A stretch of DNA of 16,604 nucleotides, from the NCBI GenBank assembly GCA_900549335.1, contig UROJ01000008.1:1-16604 (forward strand), read 5' to 3'. The translations under genes and the position numbers were made by a program. This document shows, piece by piece, positions 1 through 5,872 of the stretch. Origin of the DNA: an uncultured Collinsella sp. GTDB lineage: Bacteria; Actinomycetota; Coriobacteriia; Coriobacteriales; Coriobacteriaceae. Under the pieces are notes generated by a model, which did no database searches, had not been told where the DNA came from, and saw nothing but the letters and a program-made list of their open reading frames with translations. Positions within the stretch are counted from its first letter, which is position 1; each line of letters opens with the position of its first letter.

Positions 1-2155
1 TAAATGCCTCGCCCTCGACCATTGCCGTGCCCGGAGCGCCGTCCGCGTCGTGCACAAACTCGAGCTGAGCCGTGCAGGCATCGTTTTCGAGTTTGCCCTC
101 GAGCAGCGCCGCGACCTTTGTGCGCACATCCTCGCCGGCCTTAAGGCCTTCGAGCCCCTCAAAGTGGGGTGTCAGTGCGCGCGGATCGATATCGATGGGC
201 ACGGATCCCTGCAGCCCCGTAACGGTCTCGTTGCCCAAGGCGTCGACATCCACGTATTCGATGGTAAACGCATGGCCCGAAGCCGCCACGTTGAGTACGT
301 TGCTGCTGTCGACAAGGCGGAAATGGCCCTCGCCAACGGTCTTGCCATCCTGGAGCGAGGCATCGCTCAGCGAGTCGCCGTACGTCATGCGCATGCGGGT
401 CGGGAGGCAGCACGAAGCCGACTGCGTGTGCTTCGTATCGTAATTGTAATTGCGCTGGTAGATGCTCCGGGCCAGCGCCGCATCAACAAAGTCGGATGCG
501 ATGATGCCAATGTGCTTGAGGTAATCTGACTTTGTATCCTCGGTGCCGCTGGGATTGATGTACGGGCTCTTGTACAGATGCTCGTTGACTACTCGTGCCG
601 AGGTAAAAGGATTGCCTCCGTGCGACAAGCCCGTGCAGCTGGTGTAGTTGATAGACCAGCAACGCTCCTGGACTTGCACCTCGGCCCCGGCATCGTCCAC
701 GACGTCCACCTTGTTGCACGTGCGCCCGGTCGTTTCCTTCAGCGCATTATCGACCCAGCTGAGCTTGTCGGTTCCCGTGAGTTTGTACTTGTCCTGGGCA
801 TATACCTTGGTGCAATAGGGCTCTTCATTGCCCGTTTCCCCTATGGCTTCAAATCCCCGCGCGTCTTGGACGAGACACATCGACTGCCCGGAATGCGCCT
901 TGATCTTGTCATCCCATTGGGTGAGGTCGAGGCCCCACGTGTGGCCGCTTACGCTGTTGCCGGCGAGCCCAAATCGACGCAGCAGGACGATCTTTCCGCG
1001 CACCTCGCCCAGCGTGGGGACGTGGCTCGACGTGTAGAACAGGTTGGGGTTATCGGCCATAACCTTGGCGAAGGCCGTCGTTATGCTTTCGTCGGTAGCC
1101 TCATCGTTGCCGCGCGATGCGAGCATGATGAGCGCTTCTGACGGGTTTTCGTTCAAAAACGTTTTGAAGTACCCGATGACATCGGAGAGATGCAGATAGT
1201 TCCCGTCTTTTTTGAGTAGGTAGAAAATCCCGTGGTCGATGCCGGGGTCATCGCCCTTTCCGAGCCGGATATCAAAATAGCGAATGCCTTCGAGCAGCTG
1301 CGTGGGAATGTAATCCTGCTGGCATTTTACTTGCGAGGATTGGGGCTCAGTGTCGTTGTCCACGCTGCAGGTGCCCGAATCGTGCGTACCCGGGATGCTC
1401 AGCTCGTCGAGGAACTTGTTGTCGTCGACGTATTTCATCCAACATGGTCCGTCGACGTAGCTGCTGTACGTGATCCAGTCGAGGCTGCTAACCGTGGCAT
1501 CGTTCTTTTTCATGTCGTAACCGATAAGTTCGAGCTCCCACGGAATGCTCTTACTCTTATGGCAGATCTTATTGTTGTCCTGGTCTTCGCCGTTCGATTC
1601 TATTGCCAGGTACTTAATGTCTTTTTTCTCGGTTTCTTTCTCGACCGTGCGGTCTCGGATGATATAGGTTCCGTTTGATTGACGCTCGAACGCAAAAGCG
1701 CGGCTGGGCTTGTTGTCATACTCGCCGCCCCATACGTGGATGACCTTTCCATCTTTGTCAGAGTCGTCGTCGACCGACCAAATGCTGTAGCCCGTCTTTT
1801 TATGCTCTTCGAAATTGAGCAAGGTGCGGATAGCATACCAGTTTGTATCGTCATTCTTGGTCGTTACGTTCTCAAGGATGAGCTTGCTGGACGTGCCGTC
1901 GTTAAACAGGTGGCAGACGTTGCCGCGAACGTTGCCGTCTTGGTTGACGCTCGCGGTGCGAAAATAGCCCGCGGGGCGAAGGCGAATGACGAAATTGTCG
2001 AGGCTGTCCGACGGTGCGGGTGTGTTGTCTGCAAATGCCGCTCGCAGGGGAATGCCCGGCGCTGCGGTTTCGGGCAGGCTTGCAAGTGGTGACAACGCCG
2101 CAAGCCCTAGGCCCAGCGTAAACGCTCGGCGGCTGATGGCATGGTGTTCGGTCAT
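1..2155 (-). CDS. Tat-exported PI-PLC-like phosphodiesterase with beta-trefoil N-terminal region (partial, C-terminus off left edge)
   Basis: The reading frame is uninterrupted from the ATG at 2155 to the window edge (718 codons, no stop), so the C-terminus is missing. GGAGAAGTT lies directly upstream of the ATG. Residues 8-20 (SRRAFTLGLGLAA) form a twin-arginine signal, with probable cleavage near residue 42. Residues about 50-215 are rich in aromatic and Gly/Asp turns and resemble a ricin-B-type beta-trefoil; this part is tentative. Residues about 247-430 match the PI-PLC X domain: IPGTHDSGT with His258 as the first catalytic His, DIR at 295-297, His308 in DHGIFY as the second, and the NPSEALIML helix at 337-345. 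Spacing agrees with Bacillus-type PI-PLC (His, Asp/Arg about 37 later, second His 11 after the Arg). The family cleaves phosphatidylinositol or GPI-type headgroups. Host glycolipids are a plausible but unproven substrate. The region after about 470 was not recognised. Confidence 0.85.
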   Translation of the reverse strand, partial: MTEHHAISRRAFTLGLGLAALSPLASLPETAAPGIPLRAAFADNTPAPSDSLDNFVIRLRPAGYFRTASVNQDGNVRGNVCHLFNDGTSSKLILENVTTKNDDTNWYAIRTLLNFEEHKKTGYSIWSVDDDSDKDGKVIHVWGGEYDNKPSRAFAFERQSNGTYIIRDRTVEKETEKKDIKYLAIESNGEDQDNNKICHKSKSIPWELELIGYDMKKNDATVSSLDWITYSSYVDGPCWMKYVDDNKFLDELSIPGTHDSGTCSVDNDTEPQSSQVKCQQDYIPTQLLEGIRYFDIRLGKGDDPGIDHGIFYLLKKDGNYLHLSDVIGYFKTFLNENPSEALIMLASRGNDEATDESITTAFAKVMADNPNLFYTSSHVPTLGEVRGKIVLLRRFGLAGNSVSGHTWGLDLTQWDDKIKAHSGQSMCLVQDARGFEAIGETGNEEPYCTKVYAQDKYKLTGTDKLSWVDNALKETTGRTCNKVDVVDDAGAEVQVQERCWSINYTSCTGLSHGGNPFTSARVVNEHLYKSPYINPSGTEDTKSDYLKHIGIIASDFVDAALARSIYQRNYNYDTKHTQSASCCLPTRMRMTYGDSLSDASLQDGKTVGEGHFRLVDSSNVLNVAASGHAFTIEYVDVDALGNETVTGLQGSVPIDIDPRALTPHFEGLEGLKAGEDVRTKVAALLEGKLENDACTAQLEFVHDADGAPGTAMVEGEAF

Positions 2156-2198
2156 AACTTCTCCATTCGCAGAGTGCGGTTATGCGATAGTTTTGGTC

Positions 2199-2204
2199 AC
2201 TATA
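2199..2204 (-). promoter_or_regulatory. Possible -10 element for the PI-PLC-like gene
   Basis: On the minus strand TATAGT matches the sigma-A -10 consensus at 5 of 6 bases, about 45 nt upstream of the start codon. No convincing -35 hexamer is seen at 16-18 bp, so this is a weak call. The rest of the 305-bp gap between the PI-PLC-like gene and the lipoprotein remnant holds only the terminator described separately. Confidence 0.35.
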
Positions 2205-2356
2205 CTGCCCAGATGTTTAAAGATGCTGGTTTAATTGTCTGCGCGGCGCAATAAATCGGTGGGCGGACGTGTTGGGGTGTTTGTCGTTTTCGTACTGTTG
2301 CCACATTTGGGGCGGTTCCGGCGTCCGGCATCCTCGCGTTCGTCGGCTACAGGCAT

Positions 2357-2388
2357 AAGAAAGGGAGGGTCGGTTTACCGGCCCTCCC
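2357..2388 (-). terminator. Intrinsic terminator of the frameshifted lipoprotein gene
   Basis: Arms 2363-2373 and 2378-2388 form an 11-bp G/C stem with one G-U pair and a 4-base loop. On the minus strand it is followed by TTTCTTATG. It lies about 70 bp after the lipoprotein stop codon, before the PI-PLC-like gene, so the two are probably separate transcription units. Confidence 0.7.
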
Positions 2389-2460
2389 TGGGTACGAAGC
2401 GCTGGGGTACCGTCGCTTGTTTGCACTGCGACCGTGTTTCCCGTTGCGCTCGCCAGTCGC

Positions 2461-3053
2461 TTAGCGCTTGATCTCGATATCGTCGAGCTTGACGTCCATG
2501 GCCTCGGTCTTGGCCTCGGCGATGTCGTCGGCAAATTCCAGAGACTTCATCATGGTCTCGACGGCGTCCTTGTGCTCCTCGACGTTGTCGATACGCACAT
2601 ACACACTGCCGCCGTCAACGTCGGTGAAGTATTCGGTCGTTACGCCGCCCGAGTGTGTATAGGAAGCGTTGCGCCAAGTCTTGCCGTTGTACTTGACGGG
2701 GTCATTCTCGGTCCACTCAAAGCTGGCATTCCACTTTGCCTCGTAGTCGAACAGCTCGTCGGCGTTCTTGTCAGGATCGAAGACGGGGATGAAGCGATCG
2801 CTGGCGTGCTCGCTCTCGGTGAACTTAAACTGGGCCCTGTCGGCGGTTCGCCGGCAACGTCGGTAATCTCGACGCCCTCGGGAACCTCGACCTTAAACCA
2901 AATGAAGTCGGTCCTCATATCCACGGCTGGCTTTTCTGCCCCGCCGCCACCGCCACTTCCGGTAGCGTCGCCGCTGCCACCGCAGCCCACCAGGGCAACT
3001 GCGGCAAAGAGACTGATGCAGAGGGTGAGAATCGCAAAGGCCTTCTTTTTCAT
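2461..3053 (-). pseudogene. Lipoprotein paralogue broken by a one-base frameshift
   Basis: It starts at ATG 3053 (MKKKAFAIL) after the SD GAGGAGGA. A type II signal peptide ends in the lipobox LVGC with Cys24, then a Gly/Ser linker. The frame matches the intact neighbour at 3295-3894 up to VAGE. At about 2845-2849 one base is missing relative to that paralogue, and the natural frame then reads into unrelated sequence and stops near 2640. One frame over, the paralogous sequence resumes (ADRAQFKFTE, DRFIPVF, VKYNGKTW, GGSVYVRIDN, DDIEIK) and runs without a stop to TAA at 2461-2463. The restored protein would be about 197 aa. There is only one lesion and no slippery heptamer, so this is either a recent mutation, a phase-variable state or a sequencing error. 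The family function is unknown; it is a predicted surface lipoprotein. Confidence 0.8.
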
Positions 3054-3125
3054 GGTCGTGTCCTCCTCGATCTGTAACCGCCCATGGATTACCTGTCTTT
3101 ACTGTACGCGTGGACGGCTCGCTAG

Positions 3126-3144
3126 GGTGGGCCATGTGTCCCAT
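3126..3144. promoter_or_regulatory. Operator-like 19-bp near-palindrome, copy 1
   Basis: GGTGGGCCATGTGTCCCAT is identical to positions 4091-4109. Its core TGGGCCATGTGTCCCA is an imperfect 16-bp palindrome (6 of 8 half-site positions symmetric, form TGGGnCAnnTGnCCCA). It sits about 73 bp upstream of the lipoprotein start at 3053, a typical place for a regulator site. I do not recognise the cognate regulator. Confidence 0.55.
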
Positions 3145-3190
3145 TCTGAGGGCCGGATTTGCGCCGTTAAGTGGCAATATGTTCGGGCGC

Positions 3191-3225
3191 AAAAGAGGGG
3201 AGGGCTGGTGCTGTCGGCCCTCCCC
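3191..3225 (-). terminator. Intrinsic terminator of the intact lipoprotein gene
   Basis: Arms 3197-3207 and 3215-3225 form an 11-bp G/C stem with one G-U pair and a 7-base loop. On the minus strand it is followed by TCTTTT. It lies about 70 bp after the stop codon and closely resembles the terminator of the next paralogue, as expected if the whole unit was duplicated. Confidence 0.7.
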
Positions 3226-3294
3226 GGGTTGGGCGCCCGTTGTTTTAATGGGGCGCATGTGCGCGGGTGCGCGTAGGCGCGTGCGGGTGTCCCG

Positions 3295-3894
3295 TTACTT
3301 GATCTCGATGCTCGAAATCTCGACTTCGCGTGCCTCGGAAACTGCCTCTTCCATGTCATCGGGGAACTCGATGGAGTTGAGGAGTGCCTCGGCTTCTTTC
3401 TTGTGCTGGTCGAAGTTCGAGATGAGGACGTAGACGCTTCCCGGCTCAACATCGGTAAAAAGCATGGTTGAGATGCCGCTGTTGTCCTCGTATGTTCCGA
3501 CGAGCCACGTCCTGCCGTTATACTCGACGGACCCGCCATCCTTCCACTGGAACGTATCCCCCTTCTTTTCCGCCTGGTCGGCGTGGGATTCCTCGGCCGT
3601 CAGCGCTTTTTTCCAAACGGGGATAAAGCGATCGGCCGAGGCGTTCTCGTCTTCGGGGAAGGTGAGCTGGACCCTGTCGGCATTCTTGCCGGCAGAGTCG
3701 CTTACGCCGACGCCCTCGGGCATCTCGACCTTAAACCAGATGTAGTCGGTCTTCTTGGCGACGGGGGCCTTTTCCTTGCTCTCGCTCTTGGGGGCGCTGC
3801 CGCCGCCCGATGCGCTCCCGCCGCAGCCCACAAGGGCGAGCGCGGCAAAGAGGGCGATGCAAAGGGAAAGGATCGATAGGGTCTTTTTCTTCAT
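3295..3894 (-). CDS. Predicted surface lipoprotein (199 aa, unknown family)
   Basis: The chosen start is ATG 3894 (MKKKTLSIL): it follows the SD AAGGAGGA and opens directly into a type II signal peptide with lipobox LVGC (Cys24). A more upstream in-frame ATG at 3966 would bury the signal and has no SD. After a Gly/Ser/Lys linker (25-48) comes a compact domain of about 150 residues with YIWFKVEMPEGV, DRFIPVWKKAL, YNGRTWLVG, GSVYVLISN and a final EISSIEIK. I recognise no catalytic motif. Its only evident relative here is the frameshifted copy at 2461-3053, aligned over the full length. Lipoprotein processing and display on the outer membrane face are inferred from the signal; function is unknown. 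Confidence 0.85.
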   Translation of the reverse strand: MKKKTLSILSLCIALFAALALVGCGGSASGGGSAPKSESKEKAPVAKKTDYIWFKVEMPEGVGVSDSAGKNADRVQLTFPEDENASADRFIPVWKKALTAEESHADQAEKKGDTFQWKDGGSVEYNGRTWLVGTYEDNSGISTMLFTDVEPGSVYVLISNFDQHKKEAEALLNSIEFPDDMEEAVSEAREVEISSIEIK

Positions 3895-4090
3895 GGTGGC
3901 GTCCTCCTTGTCTGCCAGGGACATCGTGTGCCGCGGATCGCTGGGGCGGCGGTTACGCATGCGCATGATGTCTTTGTTTACTGTGCGGTTATTCTTCCAT
4001 TCGTCGTCCGGTGCCGTGATGAGCTTGCCCCAACATAGGGCTCCTTACCTATATGTATGCCCCAGTTGCCGCTGCCCGGAAGTCTCGAAA

Positions 4091-4109
4091 GGTGGGCCAT
4101 GTGTCCCAT
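4091..4109. promoter_or_regulatory. Operator-like 19-bp near-palindrome, copy 2
   Basis: This is an exact copy of 3126-3144. It lies about 200 bp upstream of the intact lipoprotein start and about 56 bp upstream of the candidate -35 of fchA, so it could serve either gene. Flanking bases on both sides differ from copy 1, so the identity is limited to the palindrome and its immediate edge. Confidence 0.55.
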
Positions 4110-4164
4110 GTTTGCGGTGCCGACGCCTATCGTTCGTCATAGAAATCCGCGATGGCCAGGTGCG

Positions 4165-4193
4165 CTGACGCTTATGTACTTATGGGCTAGACT
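4165..4193 (+). promoter_or_regulatory. Candidate promoter of fchA-folD
   Basis: CTGACG (4165-4170), a 17-bp spacer and TAGACT (4188-4193) each match the sigma-A hexamers at 4 of 6 positions. Transcription would start near 4200, giving a leader of about 70 nt. Confidence 0.45.
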
Positions 4194-4218
4194 TAGCACC
4201 ATTATGTGATCGATGCGG

Positions 4219-4244
4219 TCGGTCGGCGGTTTCCACCCGACCGA
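4219..4244 (+). other. Hairpin in the fchA leader
   Basis: Perfect 8-bp arms TCGGTCGG (4219-4226) and CCGACCGA (4237-4244) enclose a 10-base loop. It lies just upstream of the SD-like GAAGGTG at 4257-4263. It could modulate translation or mRNA stability. It does not resemble the tetrahydrofolate riboswitch consensus. Confidence 0.4.
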
Positions 4245-4270
4245 TGTATATGACTTGAAGGTGCATGCGT

Positions 4271-4903
4271 ATGAGCCAAGAGATGATGGACAAGACCTGC
4301 CGCGGGTTTGCCGAGGCGCTTGCCGCGCGCGAGCCGGTTCCCGGCGGTGGCAGCGCGAGCGCCTTTGTGGGCGCGCTGGGCGCCTCGCTGTGCGGAATGG
4401 TTGCCCGCTACGGTGCGACTAATCCCGCGCTTGCTGATCGTGCGGATGACCTGACGCGCGCGTTTGCCCAGGCTGATGAGCTGGCCCAGGAGCTTGTCGA
4501 GTTGGTTTCCGAGGACGTTCGTGCCTACAGGCGGGTGTCCGCGGCGTACGGTATTCCGCGTGACGATCCGGCTCGAGCGACCGCGATTCAGGATGCGCTG
4601 CATGTGGCCGCTATGCCGCCGTATCGCATTATGGATGCCTGCGGGCGTGCGCTGGCGCTGCTCGAGGACATGGCCGACAAGGGTTCGCGTCAGCTGCTGT
4701 CCGATGTGGCGTGCGGCGCCGTGTTCTGCCGTGCCGCTATGCAGGGCGCGAGCTTGACGCTCTTTGCGAACACCACGTCTATGAAAGATCGCGCTCGTGC
4801 TGAGGAGCTCGAGACGGCGTGTGATGAGTTGCTCGACACATGGTTGCCGCGCGCCGATGCGCTGGCGCGCCGCGCCTCCGACGCTGCAAGGAAGAGAGGA
4901 TAG
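4271..4903 (+). CDS. fchA: Methenyltetrahydrofolate cyclohydrolase / cyclodeaminase family protein
   Basis: The protein belongs to the cyclodeaminase/cyclohydrolase family (FTCD C-terminal domain, FchA). It acts on folate-bound one-carbon units, either opening 5,10-methenyl-THF or deaminating formimino-THF. Diagnostic is PVPGGGSASA at residues 22-31, the family's N-terminal folate-binding turn, followed by an all-helical protein of about 210 aa with the usual length and a TLFANTTSMKD segment near 165-175. ATG 4265 is also in frame, but the SD GAAGGTG (4257-4263) leaves too little room for it, so ATG 4271 is preferred. The stop is two bases before folD, indicating an operon with coupled translation. 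The partner FolD appears to lack cyclohydrolase activity, which favours the cyclohydrolase reading over formimino-THF cyclodeaminase; no formiminotransferase or histidine-degradation gene is present in the window. Confidence 0.85.
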   Translation: MSQEMMDKTCRGFAEALAAREPVPGGGSASAFVGALGASLCGMVARYGATNPALADRADDLTRAFAQADELAQELVELVSEDVRAYRRVSAAYGIPRDDPARATAIQDALHVAAMPPYRIMDACGRALALLEDMADKGSRQLLSDVACGAVFCRAAMQGASLTLFANTTSMKDRARAEELETACDELLDTWLPRADALARRASDAARKRG

Positions 4904-4905
4904 CC

Positions 4906-5760
4906 ATGGCTGAACTGCTGAAGGGTGCTCCCGTTGCTCGCGCTTTGACCGAGGAACTTGCTGCTCGCTGTGCAGCCCTGCGCGAACGTGGCGTTGTGCC
5001 GACGCTGGCCATTGTTCGTGTGGGCGAGCGCGAGGACGACCTGTCCTACGAGCGCGGTGCCCTCAAGCGCTGCGAGAAGGTTGGCATTGAGGCTCGCCGC
5101 GTTTTGCTTTCTGCCGATGTTTCGCAGGACGAGCTGTTGGCGGCCATCGAGGACATCAATACCGATTCGGCTGTTCATGGCTGTCTGATGTTCCGCCCGC
5201 TGCCCGCCGGCCTTGACGAGAACGCCGTCGCCGCAGCGCTCGATCCCGCCAAGGATGTTGACTCCATGACGCCGGCCTCGCTGCTTACCACGCTTTCGGG
5301 TCGTGGCGAGGGCTTTGCTCCCTGCACGGCCGAGGCCGTGTTGGCGTTGCTGGACCATTACAGTGTTGAGCTGGATGGGGCCAAGGTTGCGGTCGTCGGT
5401 CGGTCTCTGGTGATTGGTCGTCCCGTTGCCGCCATGCTTACGGCGCGCAATGCGACCGTGACGACGTGCCATACGCATACGCGCGACCTTGCTGCCGAGT
5501 GCCGTGCTGCCGACATTGTGGTTGCCGCCGTTGGACGCGCACGCACGATTGGCGCGGATGCGGTCCGCGAGGACCAGACGATCATTGATGTGGGCATTAA
5601 CTGGGATGAGGACGCTGGCAAGCTGGTCGGGGACATCGATTTTGATGCTGCGGAGCCGGTCGTTAACGCCATCACGCCCGTGCCGGGCGGCGTGGGCGCC
5701 GTGACAACGGCGATTCTCGCCAAACACGTGATCGAAGCGGCCGAGCGCGCATCGAAATAG
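4906..5760 (+). CDS. folD: FolD-type methylene-THF dehydrogenase (cyclohydrolase lysine replaced)
   Basis: This is a 284-aa FolD-family enzyme interconverting 5,10-methylene-THF and 5,10-methenyl-THF with NAD(P). Start ATG 4906 has the SD AGAGAGGA five bases upstream; longer in-frame starts overlap fchA. Visible motifs are DDLSYERGALKRCEKVGI (44-61), KDVDSM (116-121), the Rossmann segment GRSLVIGRPVA (165-175) and PVPGGVGAVTT (258-268). In bifunctional FolD the tyrosine is followed four residues later by the lysine needed for cyclohydrolase activity (Y52/K56 in the human enzyme). Here the pair is Tyr48 and Ala52. I recall similar YExGAxK sequences in clostridial FolD, so it is probably a subclass feature and not damage. 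With fchA immediately upstream, the two activities are likely divided between two proteins. Confidence 0.9.
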   Translation: MAELLKGAPVARALTEELAARCAALRERGVVPTLAIVRVGEREDDLSYERGALKRCEKVGIEARRVLLSADVSQDELLAAIEDINTDSAVHGCLMFRPLPAGLDENAVAAALDPAKDVDSMTPASLLTTLSGRGEGFAPCTAEAVLALLDHYSVELDGAKVAVVGRSLVIGRPVAAMLTARNATVTTCHTHTRDLAAECRAADIVVAAVGRARTIGADAVREDQTIIDVGINWDEDAGKLVGDIDFDAAEPVVNAITPVPGGVGAVTTAILAKHVIEAAERASK

Positions 5761-5774
5761 GCGTTTTTGCACAC

Positions 5775-5800
5775 AGGGGTCCCGAGGGGTTCTGAGGGGT
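5775..5800. repeat. Three AGGGGT repeats at exact 10-bp spacing
   Basis: AGGGGT occurs at 5775-5780, 5785-5790 and 5795-5800; the second and third copies are GAGGGGT. The spacing places them on one face of the helix. They lie 31-56 bp upstream of a TACACT -10-like hexamer (5831-5836) before the dipeptidase gene, a position typical of an activator site. No clear -35 is present, which would fit an activated promoter. Confidence 0.45.
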
Positions 5801-5872
5801 TGTGATTTCGCCCTTTTTGCGCCGAAGCGATACACTGTTGCCGTTTGATTTCTTCGCTCAAGGAGGATGCGC

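Larger units (their letters stand above)
3895..4270. other. Divergent intergenic region between the lipoprotein and fchA
   Basis: No credible gene lies in this 376-bp stretch. It carries the upstream region of the minus-strand lipoprotein, the second copy of the 19-bp near-palindrome (4091-4109), a candidate plus-strand promoter (4165-4193) and a leader hairpin before fchA (4219-4244). The text near 3965-3985, with shared pieces TGTCTTT and TTTACTGT, loosely resembles 3098-3111 upstream of the paralogous lipoprotein, which may mark equivalent promoter parts. Confidence 0.6.

Noticed and set aside
50..2092. Several plus-strand frames of 80-187 codons across the left end
   Set aside because: The minus strand carries one continuous frame with a Tat signal and a PI-PLC domain over the whole interval, so these are shadows.
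2840..2855. Programmed frameshifting in the lipoprotein copy
   Set aside because: There is no slippery heptamer or stimulatory structure at the lesion, and the paralogue is encoded in one frame.
4200..4264. Tetrahydrofolate riboswitch before fchA
   Set aside because: Only one 8-bp hairpin is present; the leader is too short and lacks the paired conserved junction sequences of that aptamer.
5867..5872. ATG 5867 as dipeptidase start
   Set aside because: It directly abuts the AGGAGG SD with no spacer; ATG 5873 has normal spacing and puts the catalytic cysteine close to the N-terminus.
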